A DNA stretch of 64,000 nt from Arenibacter antarcticus (GTDB lineage: Bacteria > Bacteroidota > Bacteroidia > Flavobacteriales > Flavobacteriaceae): positions 4,264,001 through 4,328,000 of the forward strand of contig NZ_CP166679.1 in NCBI RefSeq assembly GCF_041320605.1, given 5' to 3'. The notes below the pieces were generated by a model that searched no databases, had not been told where the DNA came from, and saw only the letters and a program-made list of their open reading frames with translations. Of this stretch, positions 16,999-27,890 are shown piece after piece. The translations under genes and the position numbers were made by a program. Numbering within the stretch: position 1 is the first letter of the stretch; every line of letters starts with the position of its first letter.

Positions 16999-17778
16999 AT
17001 GTTTGATGAATACAAAGATATTTTTCAATATGGACCACCCGAATATTTAAATCAAGTTTTAACTAATAATACTATTGGGTTTAGTTCTTTAAAAGATTTT
17101 AATGATCCTTTTGAGTCACATTATTCATATTCCCATTTTGTCAAAAAAAGGAACACAATCTCTCAATATTTACAAGACGTACACAGCAATCCTGTCAATA
17201 TCTTGATTTCTAAAATTCGAGGAAAAATAGATAAATACCTTAATGACTTAAAGGTTAGTTGCTTTTCTAAAAACCCGTATGAACCATTGATGTGGTCTCA
17301 TTATTCTAAAAAACACGAAGGCATTTGCTATTGTTATGACAATAGTAAATTATTTAATATTCAACAATATCAATTTAAAAAAGTAGTGTATTCTAATGAA
17401 ATTGCGAATATTATTTTTTTTGAAGAAATAACCTCATTTTCAATGCTAAAACCTCAAATTGAATCTATAATATGTACTAAATCGGAAAACTGGGCGTACG
17501 AAAAAGAATATCGCTATATTATAAAATCAGAAGAAAGTGCTCACAAATTTAATGTTAATTCATTAAAAGCTATTATAGTTGGATTTAGGCATAAAAATAT
17601 AACCTTAGTTGAAAAAATGATTCAAGATTACAATAATAAAAATAATACTGAAGTAAAAATTCTTTATGCAAGACCTTCTTCAGACTTGTATAAAATAAAC
17701 ATACTTCCGAATAAACAAAAAACAAACCCAGGAAGAACATTTTATCAATACGATGACAAAGACAAACCTATAGCATAA
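16999..17778 (+). CDS. DUF2971 family protein
   Basis: About 259 residues from the ATG at 16999. An upstream in-frame ATG at 16936 would add 21 residues overlapping the repeat-like boundary sequence and seems less likely. The central block VSCFSKNPYEPLMWSHYSKK with H-E-G-I-C-Y following is the DUF2971 signature (C-F-S ... MW-HYA ... H-x-G). The family is common in mobile and defence-rich regions of bacterial genomes, but its biochemical role is not established. It ends 5 bp before the second copy of the 22-bp repeat. Confidence 0.8.
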   Translation: MFDEYKDIFQYGPPEYLNQVLTNNTIGFSSLKDFNDPFESHYSYSHFVKKRNTISQYLQDVHSNPVNILISKIRGKIDKYLNDLKVSCFSKNPYEPLMWSHYSKKHEGICYCYDNSKLFNIQQYQFKKVVYSNEIANIIFFEEITSFSMLKPQIESIICTKSENWAYEKEYRYIIKSEESAHKFNVNSLKAIIVGFRHKNITLVEKMIQDYNNKNNTEVKILYARPSSDLYKINILPNKQKTNPGRTFYQYDDKDKPIA

Positions 17779-17783
17779 CGTAT

Positions 17784-17805
17784 GCTAATAACTAAGAAGT
17801 ATTCG
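17784..17805 (+). repeat. 22-bp repeat, copy 2
   Basis: It matches 1250-1271 at 21 of 22 positions and follows the DUF2971 stop by 5 bp. Sequence similarity between the two sites ends with the repeat, as far as I can align by eye. Confidence 0.6.
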
Positions 17806-18258
17806 ACCCGCCGATTGACCAGAGCTGAATATCTTGTTGACGGATCCGTTTTCTTCTAACGGGAAATCGCTTCTTCTAGTAGTTATTTCCGATTTCTGTA
17901 TTGGCAGACCAGCCGTAATTTTGCGTTAGTTTCTGAAGTATAACTTTTTTAGTCACTTCAATCTAACTTTTTCATCAACTAGGTGGACATTCCTGCCACC
18001 TTTTAGTTAATCATTTACATTAAGGACATAGTGCTTCTGCCTCGCGGTTTGCAAGTAGTTCATATGGTTGATCCGTAAACGACAATAATTCCTTCCATTT
18101 TGACGGGCTAACCACCAGCTGATAGACGCCCCATCATTTATCTGAAGTAATTTCCAGTCCAGTCCTTTGCAAATCCCTTGGTCAAAATGAATCCTACAAA
18201 TAAATTATATTCTTCCATGGTAGTTTATTCCTAAAAATTAAGTTAATTTGCTTAAAAC
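17806..18258. other. Intergenic with a possible minus-strand gene remnant
   Basis: No intact gene is present. On the minus strand a frame open from about 18150 to the stop at 18007-18009 reads like the C-terminal end of a protein (SISWWLARQNGRNYC and onward). It has no start and no recognisable family. The rest shows nothing I can name. Confidence 0.3.
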
Positions 18259-18365
18259 AATTACTAACATAGTGAACACAAAACTGAACAGGTTTTGGAA
18301 CACGATTTCATAAAATAGCAGCGGGTATCCCAGTATCATTGAGTTTAATGATGCCCTAAAGGAAT

Positions 18366-18409
18366 TCATAACCCGGAGGTCACGAGTTCAACTCTCGTTC
18401 TCGCTACCA
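18366..18409 (+). pseudogene. tRNA-Met 3' fragment (copy 1)
   Basis: The 44 bases from TCATAACCCGGAGGTC to CTCGCTACCA fit the 3' half of a CAT-anticodon tRNA: anticodon CAT, variable AGGTC, T-arm ACGAG-TTCAACT-CTCGT, then the acceptor strand and CCA. The 5' half is not recognisable upstream, so this is not a functional tRNA. Such 3' fragments are typical scars of integration into tRNA genes. Confidence 0.75.
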
Positions 18410-18421
18410 GTAAACAAAGGG

Positions 18422-18452
18422 AACCCAGGAGATTTATCTTCTGGGTTTTTTG
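18422..18452 (+). terminator. Rho-independent terminator behind the tRNA fragment
   Basis: AACCCAGGAGA pairs with TCTTCTGGGTT (one G-T pair) around a four-base loop and is followed by six T. It is the counterpart of 45503-45532. Confidence 0.7.
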
Positions 18453-18640
18453 TTGGGTACAACATAGGTACAACATTTTTGAGGTCAAATTTAACGTTGA
18501 CACAATCACTACAAAAGGCATATCGCTATTGTTTTGGATTTCATTTATAGAAAAAATAAAATTTATTTTGTGCTGTGCCATAGAAATCTTTAGGCAAAAC
18601 AGGAAGAATTTGCATTGCTATTAATCATTAGGAAGACTAA

Positions 18641-18999
18641 ATTTCTTTTAAAATAATTAATTATTCTTTGGATATGTAACGTAATCTCGCATCCTAATCC
18701 CTTTTTGCGATGGATTTGCTACACAACAACTTTTACAAAGAGCTTAAATTTATTTCTTTAAATCAACATTCAAACATGCTCGTCGAGACCGACATCTGTT
18801 ATAGATAATAAATAGAAAACGAGAAATAAATTATCAACCATTATTTAAAAAACATTGGTTAAGAAGTGCATCTGCCATTGTTGGTTTTGGCTTTCTAAAT
18901 ATTAGTGACGAGACATGCTATAAATTCATATACAAGCACATCAGACTACTCATCAACTACCACCTCCACTAGACCAATACTTTATACCACTTATTTTTC
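18641..18999. other. Intergenic, no gene recognised
   Basis: AT-rich sequence. Faint similarity to the region after copy 2 continues for about 50 bp (CATCCTAATC at both). I see no gene. Confidence 0.4.
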
Positions 19000-19197
19000 T
19001 TAATCCCCTCCCCCTTTCACTACGTTCGCTTCGATTAAATGTGTATAAACATCCTTCTTTAGATTGAACGAAGGTTTTGGGTCTATTTTGTTCCTATTCT
19101 TCAATATCTCATAGTGTAAATGGTACCCTGTAGAATTTCCTGTACTACCCACCGTACCAATAATTTCGTGTTGCTTAACAATTTGCCCAAGTTGTAA
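19000..19197 (-). pseudogene. Remnant of an M23 family metallopeptidase, C-terminal end
   Basis: The minus strand encodes about 65 residues ending at a TAA (19000-19002). They include GQIVKQHEIIGTVGSTGNS followed by T-G-Y-HLHYE. This is the C-terminal core of LytM/M23 peptidases, with the HxH zinc motif. The N-terminal four-fifths of the gene is absent, and at 19197 the sequence changes abruptly to unrelated DNA. Confidence 0.75.
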
Positions 19198-19199
19198 AA

Positions 19200-19334
19200 A
19201 GTATCATCAACAGAAAGGAAGGCAAACAGGTGGAATTTATCAATGAGTTTTCGAGCAAATTATATGATAGGGCCACACCTATCGTTTATCGGATAGAAAT
19301 ACTTGAAATTATCGGGAAACGACGGGAGGCCTGA
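19200..19334 (+). pseudogene. Possible C-terminal fragment of an unknown gene
   Basis: A 44-codon stretch ending in TGA at 19332 lacks a start and reads like a real helical C-terminus (VEFINEFSSKLYDRATPIVY). It begins where the M23 remnant stops and lies 30 bp from the end of atpG on the opposite strand. I do not recognise the family. Confidence 0.3.
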
Positions 19335-19363
19335 GGCCATACCTAATGCAACCACCAAATGAC

Positions 19364-20251
19364 CTAAGGTCCAGTTTTCTTCAACGCTTCAAAGCCGGCG
19401 ATTACATCAAAAAGCTCCTCATCGATAGAGCTTTGTCTAAGTCTGTTGTAACCTAGGTTTAAATCAACGAGCATCTCTTCTATGTTTTTTTCGGCACGCT
19501 CCATGGCTTCCAGCCTACTTGTATTTTCGGCAGCCAATGATTCAGCACTGGCCTTATATAAGGAAACAAAGAGATATTCCCTGATCAAGGCCCGCAAGGT
19601 ACTTTCAACACCTCCAATTACCTGTGGTAAATTTTGTGAAGGCCATTTTATTTTGGATACTTCCGCGTACCATTTTTCGTCTGGCGGAAACAATTGTCGG
19701 CTTTCTTGTTGATAGCCCACACCCGTCAACGGGCTGTTGTAAAAAACATGGAAGCTATAATACTGGTTTTTTTGTCTATATTCTTCGCTCTTGATTAAAA
19801 TATGATTTACTAATGGTGTGATCGCGGAAATGGAATTGGGGACATTAAAAAGCCGTGAAGGCGTACGGTCCTGTTCCACAAGCAATGAATAGGCTCTTTC
19901 GCCAACCGCCCAGGTTTCTATTTGCCCTGGAATTTCTTTTATTATTCCCTGAGCAAAGTCGGTTATGGTATCGTTGAAGCGTCCCACGAGTCCTTGGTCC
20001 GACCCGAAAATAACGGCAACTGTTCGCTGATTGGTTTTATTCCCTTCGTTTGGATTCACTGAAATCCTTTCACCCCTAAAACTAGCATAGAGACCGAGGG
20101 AAATGGTACGGTAATACTCCTGTAAAGACTGTACCGCCATTTCATACTGCGTAATATTGGAAGTTGCCATAGCTTTCATGGCGCGTACTACTGACGCCAT
20201 ATCTCCTGCGCTTTGTTTTCTTCTTCGAAAACTGATCAAAGTATTACTCAT
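19364..20251 (-). CDS. atpG: N-type ATPase gamma subunit
   Basis: The central rotor shaft of F1, 295 residues. The N-terminal helix ([20 protein letters not shown]) and the C-terminal helix ([18 protein letters not shown]) form the coiled coil that turns inside alpha3beta3. The N-terminus is divergent from housekeeping gamma subunits, which is usual for the N-ATPase group. It overlaps the end of atpA by 8 bp and is the last gene of the operon. Confidence 0.9.
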   Translation of the reverse strand: MSNTLISFRRRKQSAGDMASVVRAMKAMATSNITQYEMAVQSLQEYYRTISLGLYASFRGERISVNPNEGNKTNQRTVAVIFGSDQGLVGRFNDTITDFAQGIIKEIPGQIETWAVGERAYSLLVEQDRTPSRLFNVPNSISAITPLVNHILIKSEEYRQKNQYYSFHVFYNSPLTGVGYQQESRQLFPPDEKWYAEVSKIKWPSQNLPQVIGGVESTLRALIREYLFVSLYKASAESLAAENTSRLEAMERAEKNIEEMLVDLNLGYNRLRQSSIDEELFDVIAGFEALKKTGP

Positions 20252-21791
20252 TGTTATCGGTTTCAGGGGTATTCGAAATTTTCAGAAGTTCTTCCATTAC
20301 CAAGTTTATGATGGTTTCTTCATCATCTTCGTTCAAAGGTTCGGAGGAACGGATCCTCTGTAACATGCCATCAGGTAATTCTGAGGATTTTTTTCGTACC
20401 ATCATTTCCGCTTCCGTTATTTTATGGAGCGGTACGGTATCAAAAAGACCCTTTGCCAATGCCACCAGAACAAGCAGCTGTTCAACTACGGAAACCGGCT
20501 CCATTTCTGGCTGCTTGAAAAGCATACGTATTCTTTTTCCATGCTCTATTGCTTTTTCCGTATCATCGTCGAGGCGCGTACCAAAACGTGCAAATGCTTC
20601 CAACTCCTCAGATTGGGCATAAGCCAGTTTTAGATTTCCTGAAATTTTCCGGTATGCCTTCAATTGTGCCTTTCCTCCAACCCTGGAAACGGATTTCCCA
20701 ATATCCACTGCCGGTAGCAGACCCAATTCGAACAATTTGGGCGAAAGATATAGCTGCCCATCAGTAATCGAGATTAAGTTCGTGGGAATATAAGCCGAAA
20801 TATCCTGGGCCTCCGTTTCTACAATAGGCAATGCTGTCAACGATCCACCGCCATGGGCTTCATTTAAATGGGTAGCCCTTTCCAACAAGCGCGAATGAAT
20901 GTAAAATATATCGCCTGGAAATGCTTCCCTTCCCGGCGGCCTTCTCAATAAAAGTGAAAGCTCGCGATATGCCCTTGCATGATTGGTAAGGTCGTCATAG
21001 ACGATCAGCACATCGCGTCCCTGCTCCATAAAGTATTCGGCGATACTTGTGGCCGCATAAGGGGTAATATATTGTAAGCCAGGGGAACTGTTGCCTTCCG
21101 TAACCACAACGGTAGTATAATCCATTGCGCCTTTATCTCTAAGCTCTGAAACTACTTTGGCAACCGCGGCCGTACGCTGCCCGATAGCACAGTAAACACA
21201 CAATACGTTTTTATCGTGCTGATTGAGAATAGTGTCAATGGCAATAGATGTTTTCCCTGTTTGACGGTCACCAAGGATCAATTCGCGTTGGCCACGGCCA
21301 ATAGGAATTATCGCATCTATCACTTTTATACCAGTTTGCAAAGGAACATTCACGGCCTCACGGCTCATAATAGGTGGCGCAGATCGTTCAATAGGTAACC
21401 GTTGTTGAAATGAAATAGGACCTTTGTCGTCCACTGGGTTTCCGAGGGAATCAATAACTCTTCCGATGAGTCCATCGCCTACCGGAATATCAGCAACCCG
21501 ATGAGTTCTTAAAACAGTGTCCCCTGCCTGGAGTTGATCGTTCCTGCCCAAAAGAACAACGCCTATTTCATCGCTATCCAAATTAAATGCCATGCCGTAT
21601 AAATTGTTTGGAAACTGCAACAGTTCTTCAAATCCTGTTCCTGGCAGACCAGTTACAGCGGCAATACCTGCAGAGACATTTTTCACTACTCCCATTTCAC
21701 GAAACTGGATAGAGGGGCCGAAATTTTGTCTACTGTGGCTTATTTCCCTAAACGTATCATCTATAATTTGGTCTAAATCTGTCGATCGCAT
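20244..21791 (-). CDS. atpA: N-type ATPase alpha subunit
   Basis: Non-catalytic nucleotide-binding subunit of F1, 515 residues. The beta-barrel N-terminus is followed by Walker A GDRQTGKT (174-181), the [25 protein letters not shown] region and the signature [20 protein letters not shown]. It starts 4 bp after atpF. In N-ATPase operons atpA and atpG come last, as here. Confidence 0.95.
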   Translation of the reverse strand: MRSTDLDQIIDDTFREISHSRQNFGPSIQFREMGVVKNVSAGIAAVTGLPGTGFEELLQFPNNLYGMAFNLDSDEIGVVLLGRNDQLQAGDTVLRTHRVADIPVGDGLIGRVIDSLGNPVDDKGPISFQQRLPIERSAPPIMSREAVNVPLQTGIKVIDAIIPIGRGQRELILGDRQTGKTSIAIDTILNQHDKNVLCVYCAIGQRTAAVAKVVSELRDKGAMDYTTVVVTEGNSSPGLQYITPYAATSIAEYFMEQGRDVLIVYDDLTNHARAYRELSLLLRRPPGREAFPGDIFYIHSRLLERATHLNEAHGGGSLTALPIVETEAQDISAYIPTNLISITDGQLYLSPKLFELGLLPAVDIGKSVSRVGGKAQLKAYRKISGNLKLAYAQSEELEAFARFGTRLDDDTEKAIEHGKRIRMLFKQPEMEPVSVVEQLLVLVALAKGLFDTVPLHKITEAEMMVRKKSSELPDGMLQRIRSSEPLNEDDEETIINLVMEELLKISNTPETDNNE

Positions 21792-21795
21792 TTTC

Positions 21796-22542
21796 TTACT
21801 CCTTTAAGATACTATCCTTTTTTAACGAATCGAGATACGATTCTATATTCCATGACAACTGATAGCTTTCAGTGTAAATTTCAATTCCACCAACTACTTC
21901 TGGTGCTAGTAGATATTTGAAATTATTTTTCTTTCGGGTTATCTTTTCAATGGTTTTTTCCAGTTCTTGTTTTGAAGTAGCTGATGGTTCAAAAGCACTT
22001 TTAATAGTAATTGCTTTGTCATTGTCGAAAGCATTTTTCAGTTTAGCGATATTCCCCTCATCCAGATCCTTAATTTTTTTAATAAAAACTTTTATAACCT
22101 GTTCCTCAAGATTAGCATTGGCGAGATCAGAAAGTGCTTTTCCTGCAATAGCAAAAACCTCCTCCTTAGTTTTTCGCTTAAGCCTGTCCGTTATTTCCTG
22201 TTCTTGCTGCTTTAATGAAGTTTCGTATTTTGAACGCAATAGGGTTGATTCCTTTCGTACTTCCTCGAAAAGACGTTGTTTTTCTGAATTCACCTGTTCT
22301 TGGGCTTCATCCATTTTTGCAGCACGCTCTTTATCAAAAACTTCATTTTTTTGACGAAACACTTTATGCTCTTTTTCAGACTCAGCTTTTTTTGCCTCGG
22401 CATCGTCAAGTTGTGAGGCTATCTTCTTTTCTCTCTCGTCAATAGCGTTCAATACGGGCTGGTACAAAAAACGTTTCAGCAGCCAAACGAGAATGAGAAA
22501 ATTGACTATTTGCGCTATTACCGTAAACCAGTTAATTTCCAT
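21796..22542 (-). CDS. atpF: N-type ATPase b subunit fused to a delta-like domain
   Basis: Peripheral stalk protein, 248 residues from the ATG at 22542. The upstream ATG at 22614 would add 24 residues before the natural start [20 protein letters not shown]. One N-terminal membrane helix (about 8-26) is followed by a long charged coiled coil to about 135. Residues about 140-248 resemble the OSCP/delta subunit and end in [18 protein letters not shown]. The operon lacks a separate atpH. This b-delta arrangement fits the known N-ATPase pattern. Confidence 0.88.
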   Translation of the reverse strand: MEINWFTVIAQIVNFLILVWLLKRFLYQPVLNAIDEREKKIASQLDDAEAKKAESEKEHKVFRQKNEVFDKERAAKMDEAQEQVNSEKQRLFEEVRKESTLLRSKYETSLKQQEQEITDRLKRKTKEEVFAIAGKALSDLANANLEEQVIKVFIKKIKDLDEGNIAKLKNAFDNDKAITIKSAFEPSATSKQELEKTIEKITRKKNNFKYLLAPEVVGGIEIYTESYQLSWNIESYLDSLKKDSILKE

Positions 22543-22705
22543 TGTTATTTTATTAGTAATGTGTTGTTTGGTATTTAGTACAAAGTATAGAGTAATTGGA
22601 TTTGGCACATCCAATCCTTATACGATCCCGGTCATTACCATTATACCCAAACCATTATAGGTACCTACTTCCAGCCTTTTCTTTGTACTAAATTCTTACT
22701 GCTTT

Positions 22706-22972
22706 TTACCCTAGAAAATGATTCCAGAACGGATTTGCAAAAATGAGAATCATAGAAAGCACGAAACAATAAATGGCCGTTGATTCTATCATGGCCAAGC
22801 CCACAAATAATGTTCTGGTAATTGTTGGTGCGGCATCTGGTTGTTGTGCAATGGAATCCAATGCCTTGGAAACAGCTCTTCCTTCTCCTATTGCAGGCAT
22901 CATAGTCCCAATACCTGTTGTGAAACCAGCAGTAATTATTGATGTTACTGCGATGATAGTTATGTTATCCAT
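22706..22972 (-). CDS. atpE: N-type ATPase c subunit (rotor ring)
   Basis: The 88-residue, two-helix proteolipid has a carboxylate in each helix: E30 in PAIGEG and E63 in AMIESTAIY. S64, T65 and Y68 complete the pattern found in Na+-binding rings. The second glutamate in place of the usual Gln or Ala in helix 1 is the N-ATPase hallmark. Sodium coupling is the classic prediction for the group, but two-carboxylate rings have also been reported to carry protons, so ion choice stays open. A gap of 163 bp separates it from atpF. Confidence 0.95.
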   Translation of the reverse strand: MDNITIIAVTSIITAGFTTGIGTMMPAIGEGRAVSKALDSIAQQPDAAPTITRTLFVGLAMIESTAIYCFVLSMILIFANPFWNHFLG

Positions 22973-23672
22973 GTTGTACTATTTTTAAATTTTTATCATT
23001 TTTTACTTTAACATCCTTTGTAGCAGCAGCTATATAAACTGTTGCTAATATGGCAAAAATGTACGCCTGTATCATTCCGGTAAGCATGCCCAAAGCGCTC
23101 ATTATTATCGGAAATAAAAATGGCGCAATGGAAAGTAGTACCGAGGCAATCAACCCACCACTCATTATATTCCCAAACAATCTGATTGCCAAGGCAAGAG
23201 TCCGTGAAAGCTCACTAATAATATTAAATGGTAGCATGATGAAATTTGGTTGTAAATACGATCGAAGGTATCCCTTTATTCCGCCCTCGGCAATTCCAAA
23301 GACTGGCACCGCAATGAACACGCAAATAGCCAATGCCACTGTGGTAGAGAGGGAGGCTGTAGGCGGCTCGTACCAAGGCACTATCATCAGTAGATTGGAA
23401 ACGGCGATAAAAAGGAAGAGGGTCCCTATAAAAGCCATATATTTTTCCGGCTTGTTCAATCCTACTTCCTTTATTTGATCGCGTATCATAATTACCAGCA
23501 TTTCCAAAACATTTTGCCAGCGGGTAGATTTAATTTCCGATTTTAAATTGCGGGTTATAAGCCTTGCACCCATAGCCAACAGAATCATCAATACCCATGT
23601 AGTAACGATCGTAAGATTTAAATTAATAGATCCATACTCCCAGAAAATCATTTGGTCAGGACTAATTCTCAT
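22965..23672 (-). CDS. atpB: N-type ATPase a subunit
   Basis: Membrane stator with the ion half-channels, 235 residues, five to six hydrophobic segments. The essential stator arginine is R164 in LAIRLFGNIMSGG. It overlaps atpE by 8 bp and atpR by 11 bp. The protein is shorter than housekeeping Bacteroidota a subunits, which often carry an N-terminal extension with a signal peptide. This again marks it as the N-type enzyme. Confidence 0.93.
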   Translation of the reverse strand: MRISPDQMIFWEYGSINLNLTIVTTWVLMILLAMGARLITRNLKSEIKSTRWQNVLEMLVIMIRDQIKEVGLNKPEKYMAFIGTLFLFIAVSNLLMIVPWYEPPTASLSTTVALAICVFIAVPVFGIAEGGIKGYLRSYLQPNFIMLPFNIISELSRTLALAIRLFGNIMSGGLIASVLLSIAPFLFPIIMSALGMLTGMIQAYIFAILATVYIAAATKDVKVKNDKNLKIVQHG

Positions 23673-23982
23673 TGCTTGCTTCTTTTATAAATGTAGGCTT
23701 TGACTGCTTGTCATATTTTGTGATGCGGGTAATCAGAATTCTCGCTATTAGAAAACCTCCGAGGCAAGCCAGCATTTTTTGCCAACTATCTGCACCCACA
23801 TAATAAAACCCTATTACAACAACTGCCATTCTTATAATTAAACTGCCTATGAATATCAAAGTGGTTCTTTTTGAGTGTAACCCTATACGCACTGTATACC
23901 AAAGCCCTCCGAAAAACAGGACTCCAAGAATAATCCCGGCCAACAAGGCCGGCAGTAGATTTAGCACTTCACTTATTTCCAT
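23662..23982 (-). CDS. atpR: N-type ATPase accessory membrane protein AtpR
   Basis: About 106 residues from the ATG at 23982 (an ATG at 23985 is equally possible; 24036 gives a basic extension inside atpQ). Three hydrophobic segments are visible. Arginines lie close to the membrane (YTVRIGLHSKRT, LIIRMAVVVIGF, FLIARILITR). AtpR is found only in N-ATPase operons, where its arginines were proposed to contact the c-ring carboxylates during assembly. It overlaps atpQ by 14 bp and atpB by 11 bp. Confidence 0.85.
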   Translation of the reverse strand: MEISEVLNLLPALLAGIILGVLFFGGLWYTVRIGLHSKRTTLIFIGSLIIRMAVVVIGFYYVGADSWQKMLACLGGFLIARILITRITKYDKQSKPTFIKEASNEN

Positions 23983-24292
23983 CATCGTTTTTTTTATGTA
24001 TTTCCTTATTTTCTTTTTGGACCCAGTTCCACGCAATCAAACAACCTATCATCAACCCAGCCACCAATAAACTAAGGGTCCACGAAAAATCTTCTTTATA
24101 CTTTTTGTCGAGCCAAATACCCAGTGCCGCACCCAATATGGTTGGCACTACGATAGACCAACCTATCATTCCAAATAATCCCAATCCTGACCATACGCTT
24201 TTATTGTCGCGTTGAGCCCGCAATTTTCGTTCTTCCTTGTCGCCGACAATTTTCCCGAAAGATTTGTTATTATTTTTTTCTCCCTCTTTCAC
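23969..24292 (-). CDS. atpQ: N-type ATPase accessory protein AtpQ (AtpI-like)
   Basis: The 107-residue protein has a basic, hydrophilic N-terminus (about 1-33) and two membrane hairpin helices (about 36-60 and 70-92), the usual AtpI/AtpQ layout. Members are thought to help c-ring assembly or Mg2+ supply. It lies 2 bp after atpC and overlaps atpR. Confidence 0.85.
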   Translation of the reverse strand: MKEGEKNNNKSFGKIVGDKEERKLRAQRDNKSVWSGLGLFGMIGWSIVVPTILGAALGIWLDKKYKEDFSWTLSLLVAGLMIGCLIAWNWVQKENKEIHKKNDDGNK

Positions 24293-24294
24293 TG

Positions 24295-24696
24295 TTATTT
24301 TCTTAATTTTTGAAAATTGCGCAGAAAACCGGTTTCCAACTTGGCCATAACGCTACGGGCGTTTATTTCCAAGTCATCCAATTGCATCATTTCCTGTTCC
24401 ACTACGGCACGAAGTTTTCCGAGCGGTGCATTCCCCATCGCATTCCGCACAGATATCAATACCTCGCTACCAGTCTTTATCATTATCCCATCGTCCAATG
24501 CAATATATTTTACACCTTCATTTTCTGTTTCATACTCTAAAATTCCGGGCAATAAGGCCGCTACGCAATCAAGTCTTCGAGGTAGAATCCCATACGAGCC
24601 CGCACTTGTTTCGATTACAATTTTTTTAACGCTCTTTAGGTCCTCAAAAACTTTGTAGGGCAATAAAATTTTAAGATGCATTAATGTGTTTTCCAT
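24295..24696 (-). CDS. atpC: N-type ATPase epsilon subunit
   Basis: Rotor-stalk subunit of 133 residues. The N-terminal beta-sandwich (LKILLPYKVFEDLKSVKKIV, then GSYGILPRRLDCVAALLPG) is followed by a C-terminal helical hairpin. It is the second gene of the operon, 3 bp after atpD. Confidence 0.9.
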   Translation of the reverse strand: MENTLMHLKILLPYKVFEDLKSVKKIVIETSAGSYGILPRRLDCVAALLPGILEYETENEGVKYIALDDGIMIKTGSEVLISVRNAMGNAPLGKLRAVVEQEMMQLDDLEINARSVMAKLETGFLRNFQKLRK

Positions 24697-24699
24697 TAT

Positions 24700-26418
<1,719 letters not shown>

Positions 26419-26698
26419 ATGAAACGTTATATAAAACACTTTAACGAAATTGATATTAATGATGTACCAATTGTTGGCGGAAGGAATTGCGACCATTGCC
26501 ACGGCATTTTATCCCAAAGATGTCATAGTGCGCACTACCGATTTTAAAACAAACGAAGTGCCAAAAAGCTTTAGATATGGTCTTTTAGAATTGTACCCCA
26601 AGGCTAATGATATTGAGTGGGAAAAGAATGGCAATGATTATAAAGTAGCAATATGGTTTAACATGGATGGAAAACAGTATGGGTACAGAAAGAGATAA
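26419..26698 (+). pseudogene. Scrambled remnant of phosphoenolpyruvate synthase joined to a PepSY-like tail
   Basis: From the ATG at 26419 the sequence encodes MKRYIKHFNEIDINDVPIVG then GRN, the N-terminus of PpsA (usually ..VGGKNASLGE). From about 26475, in a different frame, it encodes EGIATIATAFYPKDVIVRTT then DFKTNE, which belongs to a distant C-terminal part of PpsA. The same frame then changes to FRYGLLELYPKANDIEWEKN and GNDYKVAIWFNMDGKQYG, like the small PepSY-like DUF2874 domain. The result is a deletion-scrambled locus, though the 82-codon frame 26450-26698 remains open. Confidence 0.6.
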
Positions 26699-26880
26699 CT
26701 ACATCGAAATCACCAAAAGCACTTATCGATATCATCAATACGGATGATCCGGATTATAGGATAGATTTGGTGGAATCAACTTAAAAAATCAGAAAAACTA
26801 TGGCTCGAAAAATTGTCAAATTGGTAATAATTGACCTACATACCCACACCGGCATGGATTATTAGTTTAAACGAATGAGA
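26699..26880. other. Short intergenic stretch with decayed coding-like sequence
   Basis: A frame continuing to a TAA at about 26780 reads SPKALIDIINTDDPDYRIDL. It could be another decayed tail. It is too short to name. Confidence 0.25.
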
Positions 26881-27144
26881 TTATGCCATATTTACTACAA
26901 CATACTTTTGACGGGAATTAGGTTCGAATCCGCTAAGTTTACAGGATTCCACAGGGTACCCTATTCTCCACAATTCACGTCTGGCTTGCTCAAAAACGAT
27001 GGAAGTGGAATATAAAAAATAAATCGTTTTCTTTTTAATATTGACATTAGTGACCCTCAAATTCATAATCCGACTTAGGTTTCGAATAATAATATCTTTA
27101 TCGTCGTTACCATTTAAGTTTTTAAGTATTGCCTTAGCTTTCAT
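26881..27144 (-). CDS. Small hypothetical protein, ferredoxin-fold/HMA-like
   Basis: An 87-residue protein. The alternating pattern (ILKNLNGNDDKDIIIRNLSR, VTNVNIKKKTIYFLY, ARRELWRIGYPVE) resembles the beta-alpha-beta fold of heavy-metal-associated domains. The metal-binding CxxC is absent, so metal transport is not supported. It is monocistronic, near the ATPase operon. Function unknown. Confidence 0.5.
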   Translation of the reverse strand: MKAKAILKNLNGNDDKDIIIRNLSRIMNLRVTNVNIKKKTIYFLYSTSIVFEQARRELWRIGYPVESCKLSGFEPNSRQKYVVVNMA

Positions 27145-27890
27145 CCGTTCTTGTTTTAGTTCTGTTAATGTCCTAGATACCTAGTGGTGCAGCTAAACTA
27201 GTCAATAGCTTCTTTACTAGAAATGACATAAGTCATTATGCATCAATTAAAAGTGCTTTTCGAATTAAATATATTCAGGGAGACAACTTTCACTGAATAC
27301 GGCCAAGCAAATCACAAATCTTTGGCTACAAAATATCTTCACCTTTCACCCAGTTAAAAAAAACAAGCTTAGCGAAAGACGTAGTTGAAAATAAAATCTA
27401 AAAAAGAAAATAATAATGTTAGCATATACTGAAAAACTAATACGCCGCTATATTGAACATAATACCAATTCTCTGAGGTTTACTTAGCCCCAGTTAATTT
27501 AGACTTTCAAAAAGTTTCCAAATCGTTTACTGCAAGGGTCAATTAAATATACTTTTCCATTTTCGTATAAGGTGAATTATCGGAGTTACAAACAATTACA
27601 GAGAATGTTTTATTTTGAGGTCGGTCCTTGCAACGGCCGTTTTATTGGTCATTTCCATTTCACCTTATTCTCTTCTTTCAAAAGGTCTGTTTTGATAATC
27701 CCCGCCGAGGAAGTCACGGGATTAAACGGGACCCTACAGGGGTCTCTAGGCCTCTCTTGCTACTTATTCGATGCTTGTCAGTTTCTTGGACGGGGAATAC
27801 CTCCCTTGTATCTGTACATGCCAGAGAAGACAGGTTGCCGACCTTCTTTTGGTCGATGTAAAGTATCGTGGGTAGAACGTTCAATAGTTG
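27145..27890. other. Intergenic; holds one copy of a ~78-bp diverged repeat
   Basis: No convincing gene. The open frame at 27572-27964 runs into the kinase gene on the other strand and lacks coding character. At 27469-27546 (CTCTGAGGTTTACTTA to AAGGGTCAATTAA) lies a diverged copy of the sequence at 32990-33068. The two copies flank the kinase/regulator pair. Confidence 0.4.

Larger units (their letters stand above)
18259..18640 (+). repeat. ~380-bp direct repeat containing a tRNA-Met 3' end, copy 1
   Basis: The block is closely similar, with scattered mismatches and small gaps, to 45341-45710 in the same orientation. It begins AATTACTAACATAGTGA and ends near CATTAGGAAGACTAA. In order it contains the tRNA 3' fragment, a terminator, and a minus-strand open stretch starting MAQHKINFIFSIN. 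The two copies bracket about 27 kb. Confidence 0.85.

Noticed and set aside
18366-18581. 71-residue minus-strand open frame ending in ARTRVELVTSGL
   Set aside because: The C-terminal part is antisense to the tRNA fragment and terminator, a classic false gene. Only the upstream MAQHKINF stretch is kept as a low-interest observation.
22543-22614. Upstream start of atpF at 22614
   Set aside because: The added 24 residues are not part of b subunits. The hydrophobic N-terminus begins at 22542.
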